Below, one piece after another: positions 1 through 23,912 of a stretch of DNA of 64,000 nt (position 1 is the stretch's first letter; every line of letters begins with the position of its first letter). The translations under genes were made by a program, and so were the position numbers. Below the pieces are notes generated by a model. It saw only the letters and a list, made by a program, of their open reading frames with translations, was not told the DNA's origin and made no database searches. Source of the DNA: Arbacia lixula (lineage: Eukaryota > Echinodermata > Echinoidea > Arbacioida > Arbaciidae); the NCBI GenBank assembly GCA_963669155.1, contig OZ022593.1, positions 11,028,755 to 11,092,754 of the forward strand. The letters run 5' to 3'.

Positions 1-13
1 TTGTGGCACGCAG

Positions 14-11257
<11,244 letters not shown>

Positions 11258-11828
11258 CACTATTACCAGTGGAACGGATGCATGGGACACACGTGATGCG
11301 ATATGGGAACCCTGAACGTACCAACGTGGTGACGAGCGGAATTATTGTCATGTGCGTCAAGTCGTAAGAAGCGCCGTCATCACTTGGAGAGTGCTGCGAT
11401 GTGGGTTCCTGGTCCACCCTGGTTGCGCGATCACCGACGCTTTGTTTCAGCTCTTTCTGTGACTGCTCTAAATGTTGCCAGCAGAGGGCGGCAGACAACT
11501 CGATTGCATGCCACAAGGAGTGTGAAACACGTTGCTGCTGCTGCAATAGACAGGAGGAACAATTTCCTAGACGGGCAGGAGGTTGTTGTTGTTGCCATTT
11601 TGTTGTGTATTTTTACAAAGACTGCATGAAATCAATCAAAGAAGAGTCTTATTTTTTGACATTTGTTGTCGTATTTGGTGTCAAAGCTTGTGCGTATAGG
11701 AGAGGAGTATGCAGCTATAGAACTTTAGGCTCTACTAGCTGTTCACCTTGTAGGACAGGAAATCAGTTCTGTAACAGTCACATACATTGCATCCATGAGC
11801 TCTATTTCAGGCTTTCTCTGTGCACAGT
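11258..11828 (+). other. Candidate 3' UTR of PTEN copy A
   Basis: Sequence directly after the stop codon, with no strong AATAAA signal in the next several kilobases that I can see (the first clear one is near 20374; ATTAAA variants occur at about 12989 and 14511). The 3' end of the transcript cannot be placed from sequence alone. Confidence 0.5.
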
Positions 11829-12602
11829 ATCATCTCCCAGATCAACGTGGAGTGGATATGTACCGGCTTCCAAAAGAATGGTGAATAATACCCCTTTACC
11901 AGATGCCATTGGTTCTCTATAAATCACCTATATACATCCATTTACTTGATTCTGGACATCACTCATCTCCCAGATCTATGTAGATTGGATATGTACCGGC
12001 TACCAAAAGGAAAGAAAGGTGAATATTACCCCTCTACCAGATGCAATTGGTTCTCTATAAATGACCTATATACATCCAATAGCTTGATTCTGCACATCAC
12101 TGTAGAGTGTCATCTCCCAGATCTATGTGAATTAGATATACCAGCTACCAAAAAGAAAAGAAAGGTGAATATAACCCTCTACCAGATGCAATTGGTTCTC
12201 TATAAATCACCTATATACATCCATGTACTTGATTCAGGACGTCACTGTAGAGTATCATCTCCCAGATCTATGTGGATTGGATATGTACCAGCTACCAAAA
12301 GAAAAGAAAGGTGAATATTACCCCTCTACCAGATGCAATTTGTTCTCTTTAAATCACCTATATACATCCATTAGCTTGATTCTGGACATCACTGTAAAGT
12401 ATCATCTCCCAGATCTATGTGAATCGGATATGTACCGGCTACCAAAAGAAAAGAAAGGTGAATATTATCCCTCTAACAGATGCAATTGGTTCTCTATAAA
12501 TCACCGACACACAGCCATGTACTTGATTCAGGACATCACTGTAGAGTATCATCTCCCAGATCTATGTGGATTGGATATATACCGGCTACCAAAAGGAAGG
12601 TG
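11829..12602. repeat. 146-bp tandem repeat, six units
   Basis: Units begin at catctcccagatct near 11831 (diverged), 11964, 12111, 12256, 12403 and 12550. The later spacings are 145-147 bp. Each includes ggatatgtaccggctacca, accagatgcaattggttctc and catcactgtagagt. The period is not a multiple of three, so the open frames here (up to about 170 residues) are chance. It lies in the possible 3' UTR. Confidence 0.92.
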
Positions 12603-12823
12603 AAATTATCCTTATACTAGCTGAAATTGATGCTCTATTATTCACAATCCCTTGTGGTTATTGTTAGACACTTGCATATTTTTTTTGAGGTGAGCTGGGT
12701 AAGATATATGTGGATTTGGTATCTATAATCTACCCACATGCCACTTGTGGAGAGTTTTACCATCAATACACACAAATCCCATAGAGCAGCATTTTGTCTG
12801 GCACACAAATGGTGAAAGAACAT

Positions 12824-13199
12824 TTTAAAAGGCATATACTGTACTGGGAAGGCAAAAAAATCCTTTAAAATGTAATTGTTAGCAATCTTCTTGCTGATGG
12901 TCTTAAATTCATGTATTGTCCATTTTAGAAGAGTGCTGAAAGTTATTTGCTCTCAAATGATCCACATATGGAGTAATTAATGATTAATGATTAAATCCTC
13001 AAAATGTGCGGGCAGAATATTTTGAGGATTTGTGATTTAATCACTTATTACTGCAAATGTAGATCATTTGAGGGCAAATAACTTTCAGCAAGATTCTAAA
13101 ATGGACAAGACATGAATTTAATACCATTGGCAAGAAGATTGCTAACAATTACATTTTGAAGGCTTTTTTGCCTTCCCAGTACAGTATATGCCCTTTAAG
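12824..13199. mobile_element. Foldback element, about 375 bp near-complete palindrome
   Basis: The left arm starts ttaaaaggcatatactgtac and the right arm ends gtacagtatatgccctttaa. Internal pairs such as gtaattgttagcaatcttct / agaagattgctaacaattac match almost throughout, with a small centre near 13010. A half-copy is at about 48806-48925 (tttgaggatttgtgatttaa). No coding content. Confidence 0.85.
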
Positions 13200-13241
13200 G
13201 ACCTGTTCTGTGATATTTATCTTAGGTCCATTAGGTAGTTT

Positions 13242-13471
13242 TTATAGAGTGCTGAAGAGTGACGCCAAGTGAGGATGTTTTCAAGACAACTGGTTTCAAA
13301 CTATGCATGCAGAGCTACAGGTGTAGTTGAAGTGATCCTAGCGGAGACTTCAGTGGAGAGTGTTAAATTTTAGACAATGTCAGACTAGCAAATCATTCGC
13401 TTCAGTTATGTTTTTCGGAACCAAAAACCTGTAGAACGATAGATAGGACGACACCAATCCGGTGCTCTATA
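13242..13471. mobile_element. MITE-like element, taGAGtaCCGAAGTG family (copy 3, diverged)
   Basis: Ends ttatagagtgctgaagagtg and acgacaccaatccggtgctc, with the interior gtcaagac-like motif (ttcaagacaactgg) and ggataggacgacacc-like right end shared with 1668-1890 and 56109-56341. Confidence 0.5.
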
Positions 13472-14555
13472 TCTCTTGAGCTAATCATCCTGTACTCAAA
13501 TATGTTTCAGAGTTGCATATTTGCCACAGGTTCCAACTGGCATATGGTATGAGTTATCCTGAAAACATCTGTGGGGAAATAGTTAATTTGTTATCTAGAC
13601 ATATTTATACAACAAAAGAAGAAATATGACATTGCTGTGTCATTTAAACTTTATATACGACTTCCATGTGCATGAAAGTCAACCCTAAATTATGTATACA
13701 TGATGTCATTGGTGCACATCAAGATATGCACGAGCTATCAACTATATTTCAAGTACCCTCTTACTTTAAAGCGAATTGATATGCTGTACAAACCATTGCA
13801 GAAATATATTAGTTATGCCTCTGTTTAAATGCAGTAGAGGTTGTAAATGATGCGCGATGCAGAAAGCGCTGTCCCTGGATGTATGGATAATTGCAAGGCC
13901 GTCTTTGCGTGCCACGTGTGCATATTGTCAGTAGGAATGCACACAAATTTCGTAGAGCACAACTATGTCTGACTCACAACAGGTTAAACATTTCAGCCGC
14001 TGAATGGATGAGTGCCAAGTTTTGTTTTACTATCCTTCGCTTTGGTATCTTGTTTCCTAACATCAACATTCATATCTGTTGGCTGTAAGTGATTAAAGTT
14101 AGATGACGTTTGACTTCAAATTATGTGTACCCGGTACACAAATTTGTGAGGAGATTATTTAATACTTTCCCATTTAGTTATAGACTAGTTATGCTCTGAC
14201 TTACATGCAGTGTATGTACATCTTTGTTCTCGCGCTTTCCTGTTGGTCGAGACATTCATATAAAGCTGTGTAGAAAAAGGAATGACACTTTCAATATTCT
14301 AATCATAGAATTAGAGGTCAGATGTTATGTAACTGAAATCTCGTTAGAGATGGAAATGGGTTCATCACCTAGAATCTATCAAGAATTTGCTGCCGAGGGA
14401 AGAATGGGCTTGAGAAGTGCTGTAGACTATGGGCTCTTGTTTTGTAATGTATTTCTTTTTTTTGTCTCTCTTTTCATCCTTATTAATTTCATTTTTTGTA
14501 TCTCTGTCTCATTAAATTGCTGTCTCTGTCTGGCTATCTCTTTCTGTTTTTCGTT
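13472..14555. other. Intergenic stretch, nothing recognised
   Basis: AT-rich sequence between repeats. A 240-residue open frame starting at 14224 is mostly a translation of the CT-rich tract that follows and has no recognisable domain. Confidence 0.6.
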
Positions 14556-14662
14556 CACACACACACACATACACAATTCCACTCCCTCTTGCCTCAATCT
14601 CTCGCCTCTCTCTCACTCTCTCACTTTCACTCTTTCTCTCCCCCCTCTCTCCTTTCACCCCC

Positions 14663-14697
<35 letters not shown>

Positions 14698-14750
14698 CCT
14701 CCCTCTCTCTCTTTTCATATTATATCTGTCTCTTCTCTCCCCCCCTCCCT

Positions 14751-14808
<58 letters not shown>

Positions 14809-14920
14809 CTGATCTTGCTACATGTATACACATATTTATCTGTTTCTCTCTTCCCTTTCTCCTCCTCCCACTCCCAACTCTCGTTCCTATTTTTCATCTT
14901 CCTTTCTTCACTCCCCCCAT
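14556..14920. repeat. CA and CT microsatellites
   Basis: A short CA run (14556-14572) is followed by CT-rich sequence with pure CT runs at about 14667-14693 and 14756-14804. Serine/leucine-rich open frames and their reverse Glu/Arg-rich frames here are artefacts of composition. Confidence 0.93.
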
Positions 14921-15514
14921 GTCTGCATTGTACATCCCATTGTTAGCATGCCTACAGTCTTATATATGATCCACGTCATCTAAGGATATATCTCTTCAAC
15001 CCTTTGTGGGCTAGACAAAAGCCTCCTCAATGGGTTGTGTATTGATGGTGAAATAACCCATCCCGACGAGGCGTGTAAAGGTCTAAGCAAGATGCACTTG
15101 TACCAATTGCTTTGAACTTTCAGCAAGAAAAGCTGACCCCGGCACAAATCCTCAACAGCTTAATCGCAACAATTTAATGCTAAAGTGCAGACCAGCCACT
15201 TTTGCTGGCATGTATAATGTTACATTATGTAAGAATGTGGTTGTGTAACTAACAATGAAACACAAGTAATGACACGTGTCTAACATGGAATTTAGTGTCC
15301 GATTTAGGCTTCAGGAGCTTTGGCTTAAAGCAATGGTAATTTTTATTTATTTATTTATTTATTTTTTTTTGGGGGGGGGGGCAAAATATACAACTTGATA
15401 CAAATTAATGTTTGTAGAGACTTCACTAGTGGGAATAACTGCTGCTCATTTTTTTATGACCATTGTGTGTTTGATAGGAATTTAGTTCCATAGGATTGTC
15501 TAGTTGTTTAACTC

Positions 15515-15677
15515 CTGGGCCCTGTTGCATAAAACTTACCATTGATGGGAGCTTTGTTATCAATGGCAACTGTTAGAGAAATCTTGCATTTGATTGGCTG
15601 TCGAGTGATGTTATCACGGTAGTTGCCATAGATGGCAGAGTTACCATTAATGGTAAGTTTTATGCCATGGGGCCCAG
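15515..15677. mobile_element. MITE, gggccctgttgcataaaact family (copy 2)
   Basis: 163-bp palindrome: left ctgggccctgttgcataaaa, right ttttatgccatggggcccag, with accattgatgg and accattaatggt blocks inside. This is the cleanest copy in the window. Confidence 0.88.
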
Positions 15678-16154
15678 GTGCGCCATTGGTGCATTTGTGC
15701 ACAATTACTACACACAATCCCTATAGAGCTACTATTCGTGTGACAGAGAAAAAAGCTTAAGGTTTGGTGATAATTGCACTACAGTAGAAGCCTATGATTA
15801 TGTGATTAGTCAATGACAACCATTGTGTCTTTTTTGGGTCTTTTTTTTTTGCCTGCATTTGTTGCTATCTGGTATAGCAGAGAATATGTGTATACATGTG
15901 TATGATATTTAGCTGAACAATTGTGCATGTTTGTAGTATACCTACGATCTGTCCATTTTTTATAACAATGATTGTGCTACTGACTATGTGAATAGTGATT
16001 ATATTGATGATTTTGAAATCCATGAGTGCAATTTTAAGACAGAGAAGAAAAAGATGACATGTGCCGTATCATTTTCCAAACAATTCAGAAATGTATCTCT
16101 TTGCTCTTACTTATTTTTTGTAAGGTGTGTCTGTGCACATATGCCAAGATATTG

Positions 16155-16654
16155 TTAAAGGGATGGTTCACCCTGAAATTAAGTTGATTTCAATAAGAGT
16201 AGAAACATGAAAGAAACATTAATGAAGGTTTGATGAAAATCCGTCAAAGGATAAGAAAGTTACGATCTTTTAAAATTCTAATGTTGTAACGTCATATACT
16301 AGGTGCTGTTCTATATGTTGTGTACCATTTTTTTTTAAATGTCCATTTTCTCAAATGGATATGCATCATTTTACCTGTGCATTTGATACATCATTAGAAA
16401 ACCTTTTTTACACAAACTTCTATGAAAAAAAAAATCCTTTATCAAAATAAGAAAAAAGAGCAATTTATGGAATTATACAGCACACACCATATGGGAGAGC
16501 ACCTCGTATGTGACGTCACAAAAGTGAAATTTCAAAAGAGCACAACTTTCTTATCCTTCGACGGATTTTCGTCAAACCTTCTCTAATATATGTTTCTGAC
16601 ATGTTTCTACTTTTATTGAAACGAATGGAATTTCAGGGTGAACTATCCCTTTAA
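16155..16654. mobile_element. MITE, ttaaagggatggttcaccct family (copy 2, 500 bp)
   Basis: Left end ttaaagggatggttcaccct, right end agggtgaactatccctttaa. Inner arms ggataagaaagttacgat / cacaactttcttatcc are also inverse. It holds TGACGTCA (about 16511), a CRE-like octamer also present in the copy at 23224-23561. Confidence 0.9.
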
Positions 16655-18204
16655 GTGACTTACGTTGTTATGCATCGCTATCACCTTTATTCATACCTTC
16701 ATGTGTTTGTTTTTTTAAATGCTGACAAGTTTGAGATTTATCAGCGAAAATAGTTGCATACTGTGAGTTTTGTACCTAGTGCAGCGAGCAAATAGCATGC
16801 CGGTTCCTGTAAGTATGGATATTTACAATATTACACTTTGAATGGGGGCATACTATCTACTAATATACCAATATTTATGCTTCTTCCACTGTGAAAGGGT
16901 CATATAAGATTTTCTAACAAATGTTGTTCACGAAGTTTAATGCTAATCAAAGTTCTTAAAAGTATTAGAAAGTCTTTTTGTATGAGACAATTTCTCCCCT
17001 AAAATTGTATGCAATCCCCGTCTAGTCAGTTATGTTGCATACTATAGAAAATAGAAATTGTCAAGTATTATAAGTATTTATCATTTTGACTGAAGTCAAA
17101 CTGAAGCTAATATGATGTATTACCTAGGTAATTACATCTGGATAGTTCCTGCTAGCAATGTGTGATTTCTTGAGATGGAAACCAAATAATCATTCAAATG
17201 ATTAAAAATCACTTTATTTAAAGTAAAAAGGTAAAAACATGAAACCAATACAGCGTAATACCTAAAGTGCATTTTGATAATTCCGGTTACTAATACCAGT
17301 ATGTGATTTCTTCAGATGAAAAACAATTAATCGATGAATGTTTAATTCTTCTAACTGCAGTCAAAACCAACAATGTCTCATATCTATTAAATCACATTTT
17401 GATAGTCCCAGTAACCAATATGTAATTTCTTGAGACAATATATAAATTAATGATGAGGATGGACTAGTTAACATCCTCTCATAACCCCCCCCCCCCTCCC
17501 CCTTCTCCCCTCCTATTGGCCATGGTAATTTCGCAGGCGTTGAATCCACAATGCTGTTTCATATTCTTATACTATTGTGGTCAGTTGATGAGTCATAGTA
17601 AAATAACAACACCCATGCTGTGTGTGACCGGGAGCTGAATTCTTCTACACTTTTCTCACCTTTGCACTCTCAGTTTACTCATGCAGGACCAAGGTTGTTT
17701 TCGAGCAAAACAATCATTAGTGGCTTTCAAATTGGAAACCGTATTTAAAAAAAAAAAAAAATCAGATTCACATAAAACGAGACATACATTCCGTTGGAAA
17801 TTAACATAAGGTTGAAAATATAATTACAATTCAAAACTTGAGGAGCAAAAGCGTGATTTCAAACCTTCTCAGTGCATCATCAATTTGAAGTTTTATTCAT
17901 CATTTGATCTTTATTTAATTACAATTTTTCGAACACAAATCTCTTCCTTAAAATATTGATGTGCTAGAAAATGGTGTCCGTCAATTCATAAAAGGCTGAT
18001 TAATGTGGGGTCTGTGAATTAATCATGAATGCAGTAGGCATGCAGCTGTTGATCAAGTATGAATAAGTGCTTAGTCGCTAAATGACGGTATGTGTGTCAC
18101 AGTGAGTACATTAATCCAGCTTGCTCCAGCACTACCTCATAGTACCTGCAGGAGACAATGCCCTTAAAGTCTGTATGTGAGCACACTTAGGCGGCAAAAA
18201 TGAA
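16655..18204. other. Intergenic, nothing beyond low complexity
   Basis: AT-rich. Homopolymer runs C10 near 17487 and A14 near 17747. I recognise no gene or repeat family. Confidence 0.6.
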
Positions 18205-18366
18205 GGGCCCTGTTGCATAAAATGTACCATAGATGGTAACTTTGCTACCAGTGGCAACTTCTTTTGATAAAGCTAAATTTGATCGGCTGTTCAGCAATGT
18301 TTCCATGTGAGTACTCACCATTGAAGGCAGAGTTACCATTAATGGTAAGTTTTATGCAACGGGGCC
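18205..18366. mobile_element. MITE, gggccctgttgcataaaa family (copy 3)
   Basis: Left gggccctgttgcataaaatg, right aagttttatgcaacggggcc, with accattaatggt before the right end and a tttgatcggctgttcagcaa core as in the other copies. Confidence 0.87.
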
Positions 18367-20880
18367 ACATGTGTCTTTTGTCGCACTGTAATACACAGAA
18401 TTCCCATAGAGCTGTAGGGCTAAGACTCTTGAAAAGTTGGCAAATGAGAAATCAATATGTGATAATTAAATTCCTCAACATCTTTTCTTGGTGTTACATG
18501 GTGTTATGTATTTGTTCTTTTTTTTTTACACTTTCTTTCATTTTCTTATCATTCCATAATGACCATATAAGGACCGAAAGACTGGTACTCGTACATACCC
18601 GTGCCAGCTTACATTTCTGTGTGTCACATGGCAAAATTCATCTCATACTTGTATTGCTATGCTGTGGTATATTTCTCTACTATCAAATTGTGCCAGCTGT
18701 GTTTGTCTTTTGACTTTTGATATTGAAAATGACAATATAATTTCTGTTTTGGGGAGTAATCATCAGGTTTAGTCGTCACCAGTGAATTAAAAGTGTATTT
18801 CTCAATGTAAACAAAATCATGACTTTGCAGAGAAAAATGTGCTTATACAAAATGTATATTCATCCATTCACCATTTTGATGAAAAAAAAAATCATTATAG
18901 GTTGAAAGCTAATGACATATTTGTTACTGTTCCAATTTTCTTTTAACGATCTGAAATTATTATTTATTTGATTTTACAGTTTCATGAAACTGGAATCTCC
19001 TATCCATTGTTGCAACTCCCTCAGTCTAAACACATAACTGGAAATTATTCAATCTTAACTTGACATGTTATTTGTGGATTATTTCACCACCAATACACAT
19101 ATATGCCATAAGATGTTTTTTTTTTTTGCATGCAAGGGTTAACCTAAAACACTAAGTATTAATTTTAAGGGGATTTATGAAGTTATGTGATACTTTGCCA
19201 TCAGTAAGTTGATATTCTGTGAGGTGATCTGAAATGATGTTTAAAACTGGTCTATGCAATATGTTCACTTACCAGATTCATGAGTATTACTTTGAGGGTT
19301 ATGTGTGTATATATACACCCATTGGCCCCACCATTTGTTCCAACTGACAATGCACATTTGTAGCAGAATTTTTTTATTTTTGGTAGATTTATTTATATGT
19401 CATTTTCGTTAAAAAAATATGCTGTTTTTTTTTTAAGTTTGTTACACACTTTATATACTTCGCTGAGTGAACTTGTCAATTTTTTAAGTGTGTGTCATAA
19501 GATGGCATTTTGCTTCCTTAAAAAATGTTGCATATCAGTGTTGTGATATGCATTCTGCAAGGGATCGGGTTGTTCCAGTCCACGGACAAAAGCCCTCCAG
19601 AGGGTAAATGTTGAACAACCATGTGGACACCATTTGCTGATAGGAGACGGACACAAACTAGACCCACAAATATTTCAACCAAATTCAAACTGATATTTTT
19701 TGGGGCAAAAAAATGATGGTTTATATATTATTTTGTCACACATACTACATAAACGAGCGCCCTACTGCTGTGTAACTAGTGGTGTTATTAGTTTAACAGT
19801 CAATGTTTTACGTCACATTGCCTTTTTCATATCGTGTTTAATGTATGTTGTATGTCAAGTTTCCACTGTTAAAGAACTGTTGAAAGTTATGTGCACACTT
19901 TTGTTTAGCCTTAAACGGATGCCATTGCCAACCTTAGTTGTGAAGAATATATGAAGACATGCAAAGACAATCAAAGAGACATACAAAGTCCAGTAATTGC
20001 ATCTCATTACAAGTTCTATAAATGCCTGTTGTTTTCATGTGAGTATGGGGTATTATTCATTTTGTTTTTACATTGAGGGGTTGACACGCACTTCAGGTGC
20101 TTTTGTGGGAGAGTTTTTTTTTGTGGAATATGGTGCTTTGTAGATAAAAGGACTTATTAGCCATGTGCATTAAAGTGCCAAGAAGTCAAGAAGTCTATAA
20201 TACCCAAGGTCAAATGTTAGTACATGTACCTTTCGGTCAGTAGGTATGGTTGTGACTAGGTCTACGGTGTCGAGTAGAATATGTCGGCGGCTTACATCTC
20301 AATCAGAACAACTGTAGCAAGTTTGAATGTTCGTAATATCTTCTATTATATGAAGGAAAAAAAGAGAGATGAAAATAAAACAGATTTATTTTTAAGGTGT
20401 ACTTTGTGAGTCTATGTGCTTTTCAGAAGTGACAGCGTTCCAGTGTGTTCTATGCACTGCTGTGACATTTGATCTGTGTGTTGTTGTGTATGTTTCCTTT
20501 TAAGAGGGAGGGGAGAGAATAAGACAGAGAGAGAGAGAGAATGGAATAGGTAAATACAGAGGGAGAGGGAAAGGATGCATAGGGAAATGAAAGAGAGAAA
20601 GACAGAAAAGGGAATTTATGTGTTATATAGGAAGAAGTATAAAGAGAAAGACAGGGAGTGGGGACGGGCGCAAATGAGAATGAAAGGGAGAGAAGAAGAG
20701 AAAGGAAAAAGGTGTAAAGAAATCATGAACAGGAGCACGTGATATTAAAAGTAACGCTTAATGGGACATTTTAGGAAATAGGCGGGTATAACAAAAAATA
20801 CAAATTGTTTTAAATCAAATTTGACGAGCTGGATTGGGAATTAATTGTTTTCTTCAGGCGAAAATATCTTCAAATAGAAG
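18367..20880. other. Intergenic, no gene recognised
   Basis: AT-rich. AATAAA occurs at 20374 on the + strand and could serve a long copy A transcript, but nothing ties it to the gene. GA-rich sequence at 20500-20710. Confidence 0.55.
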
Positions 20881-20929
20881 CCCCCCCCCCCGTCCCTATA
20901 AACCCCCATCCGCACCCCACCCCACCCCA

Positions 20930-20971
<42 letters not shown>
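20881..20971. repeat. Poly-C and (CT)n low-complexity tract
   Basis: C runs and CCCCAC words to 20938, then a pure CT run to about 20971. Confidence 0.95.
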
Positions 20972-20975
<4 letters not shown>

Positions 20976-21271
20976 CCTCTCAATGTTGACTCTCAATTCT
21001 CTTTTTTTTGTCGTCATTTTCCTTTATTTCACCAGTCTCTCACCATCTCGCTGTCACACACTCAATTTCAACCCTTTCACCTCTCAAACTGTGGTACGAA
21101 TTTCTTTTCGTTCTTGTCTTTAATTTCGTCTTCCTTCTGTATATCGCCTTTTCGCTCTATCCCTCTCTGTCTCACAAACACACACACACTTTCGGTCCGG
21201 TTTCTCAACTCCCCCTCTCTCTCCCTCTTTCCGCATTCCTTTCTCTATCCTTCCTTTTCACCCAAACTATC

Positions 21272-21376
21272 ACACACATACACAGACACACAGACACACA
21301 GACACACAGACACACAGACACACAAAGACACACAGACACACAGACACACCCAGACACACACACACACACACGCACG

Positions 21377-21432
<56 letters not shown>
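21272..21432. repeat. (CACAGA)n then (CA)n microsatellite
   Basis: CACACAGA hexa/octamer repeats from 21280 pass into pure CA from about 21371 to 21431. Open frames of alternating Cys-Val or Thr-His here are not genes. Confidence 0.97.
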
Positions 21433-21433
<1 letters not shown>

Positions 21434-21616
21434 TCATTCCTGTTGTACTGATGGGTGTCAGAACACAATCCTATTTATTCCGAGACTAGAATGGTATTGT
21501 TTTGTGCGGAGAGACAATAAATTACCATAATCATCCATTCTCCTGCTTATTAAAATTCCCGAGTCTTCAGTGTGTCATGTGTTAATTCATAGACCTTTAA
21601 AAAGGAATAAATATAT

Positions 21617-22760
21617 TTTATTTAATCAAATCAAGAACAACCTTTCACATAAAATCAACCATACACATGGACAACACAACAATGGATGATACAACTAACT
21701 ACCATAGATGGTATAATCTCTGATTTACTAGTACTCTCCGTAGGGTAATAAGATACGGGTTTATGGCACGATGTGGTCTTCTTTTTTTTCCTGCTCACTA
21801 TTCTAATAGTTTAATAAATTTGATTACTTCGGAGAAAACCATTAAAACAAAGATCATATCACCATTACGTTCCGTACTCTCCGTAGGGTAATAAGATACG
21901 GATTTAAGGCACGATGTGGTCTTCTTCTTTTCTTTTTTTTTTATTCAATCAAAATTACTTATTTAATCAAATCAAGAACAACATTTCACATAAAATCAAT
22001 CATACACATGGACGACACAACAATGGATGATACAACTAGCTATCATAGATGGTATAATCTCTGATTTACTAGTACTCTCCGTAGGGTAATAAGATACGGG
22101 TTTTTTTTCCTGCTCACTATTCTAATAGTTTAATAAATTTGATTACTTCGGAGAAAACCATTAAAACAAAGATTATATCATCATTACGTTCCGTACTCTC
22201 CGTAGGGTAATAAGATACGGGTTTTAATTCACGATGTGGTCTTCTTTTTTCTGCTTACTATTCTAATAGTGTAATAAATAATAATTTGATTACTTCGGAG
22301 AATACCATTAAAACAAAGATCGTATCATCATTACGTTCGTCTCATCACCTCGGCTCATTATTGGCAGATGGAAAGCATGATACTATTTTGTCACCAAATT
22401 CTGAGTCAAGAGAGATCATAGTTTGACAGCATCTACCAATGGCAACTTCTATTAAAACTTTGAATTTGATTGGCTGTCGAGCGATGTTGCCATAGTAGCT
22501 ACCATTGATGGCAGAGTTCCCATTAATGATAAGTTTCATGCAACAGGTTTCTGGTCAAAATAAATGTTGACGAACAGAAACCATCGGCCCTTGTCTGTTA
22601 AAGGGATAGATTATAGATGTTATAATCTTTGTATTACTGGTATTCTCCGTAGGGTAATAAGATACGGGTTTATGGCACGATGTGGTCTTCTTTTTTTTTC
22701 TGCTTACTATTCTAATATATAGTTTAATCAATTTGATGACTTTGGAGAATTGCATTTGCC
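21617..22760. repeat. Complex repeat cluster with five gtagggtaataagatacgg blocks
   Basis: The block tactctccgtagggtaataa followed by gatacgg occurs at 21732, 21875, 22073 and 22194, and as tattctccgtagggtaataa at 22641. A second block, ctattctaatagtttaataa with ttgattacttcggagaa, alternates with it (about 21800, 22120, 22258, 22705). The segment 21617-21765 is repeated at 21960-22105 (atggatgatacaactarcta). A partial MITE interrupts at 22430-22547. Confidence 0.85.
22430..22547. mobile_element. MITE, gcataaaac family (copy 4, partial)
   Basis: It keeps the right half: ggcaacttctattaaaact, tttgattggctgtcgagc, accattgatggcagagttcc and gataagtttcatgcaac. The left terminus is missing. Confidence 0.75.
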
Positions 22761-23039
22761 AAATCACTGTCTAATAACCCACAATGTAAAGATTGGGTAC
22801 CGAGACAAAAACATGTGAATATTTCTCTCAGACATATACCAAAGTTCAATCAATATAAATGTAAAACAAATAGATTTAGGAACAATACAATCCCATATTT
22901 CATTGACCTCTTAAACAGCCGATAAAATGACGATTTTTAATATTGCATATACTCAGTATTAAATCACACCACGCGTATGTACTCTTTTAACTATTTATAC
23001 CCAAACCTATAAAACGTTTATATTAATATTTTAATCATA

Positions 23040-23223
23040 TAATTTATGTGTAGGCCGTGTCAGGAATGAGCTCTTTACTTTGTATTTACATGTATTGTAT
23101 TACTATTTTTGTAAACATCAACATTTCAGCCTCTTGGCTGCAGTTGCATGTTTTTATTTCAATATTTGTAACTTTTGAATATTTCCTGAATAAACCATGG
23201 CTTATTGAATTGAATTGAATTGA
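23040..23223 (+). mobile_element. LINE 3' end with (TTGAA)n tail
   Basis: Noncoding sequence ending aataaaccatggcttattga followed by attgaattgaattgaat. A short pentamer repeat tail after an AATAAA-like word is characteristic of CR1-like LINE 3' termini. No coding part is preserved. Confidence 0.55.
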
Positions 23224-23561
23224 ATGGTCCACCCTGGAATTAAGTAGGTTTCAATAAAAACAGAAACATGAATGAATTTTACTATAGTGCATTTGATGCA
23301 AGATTCAAACACGTTTTTACACACAAACCTGTAAGAAAAAAAAAATCTTTCATCAAAAACAGAAACAATTTATGGAATAATACAGCACACAAAATATTAT
23401 GGATGAGTACCTCGCACGTGACGTCACAAAATTGAAATGTAAAAAGATCGTTTATTTCTTATCCTTTGGCGAATTTTCGCCAAACCTTCATTTACACGTT
23501 TCTTTCATATTTCTGCTTTTATTGAAATAAATCTTAACCTCAGAGTGAACTATCCCTTTAA
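23224..23561. mobile_element. MITE, ttaaaggga family (copy 3, left end lost)
   Basis: It starts at ggtccaccctggaattaagt, directly abutting the LINE tail, and ends cagagtgaactatcccttta. It contains cacgtgacgtcacaaaattg (CRE-like TGACGTCA) as in the 16155 copy. Confidence 0.85.
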
Positions 23562-23715
23562 GATGAATGTTAAAGTACACCCTTACCAGCAATGTATCAT
23601 CATGGACCCTACCACGAAATGGTCCATGGTATCATAAAAACCGTTGCTTGTTTGTTTGCGGTTACATTATTATATTTATTTTTAACGAGGGAATGGAGAT
23701 GCGCGCGCGAGTGTT

Positions 23716-23869
23716 TATGTGTATGTATGTATGTATGTATGTATGTATGTATGTATGTGTGTGTGTATATTTGTATGTATGTGTGTATGTATGTATGTAT
23801 GTATGTGTGTATGTATGTATGTATGTATGTATGTGTGTGTGTATATTTATGTGTTTGTGTGTGTGTGGG

Positions 23870-23912
<43 letters not shown>

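Noticed and set aside
11829..12602. Possible CRISPR-like array or repeat protein
   Set aside because: Units are directly adjacent 146-bp repeats with no spacers, in a eukaryotic genome, and the period breaks the reading frame.
14224..14946. 240-residue open frame
   Set aside because: Most of it is a CT microsatellite; no domain, and no supporting splice or start context.
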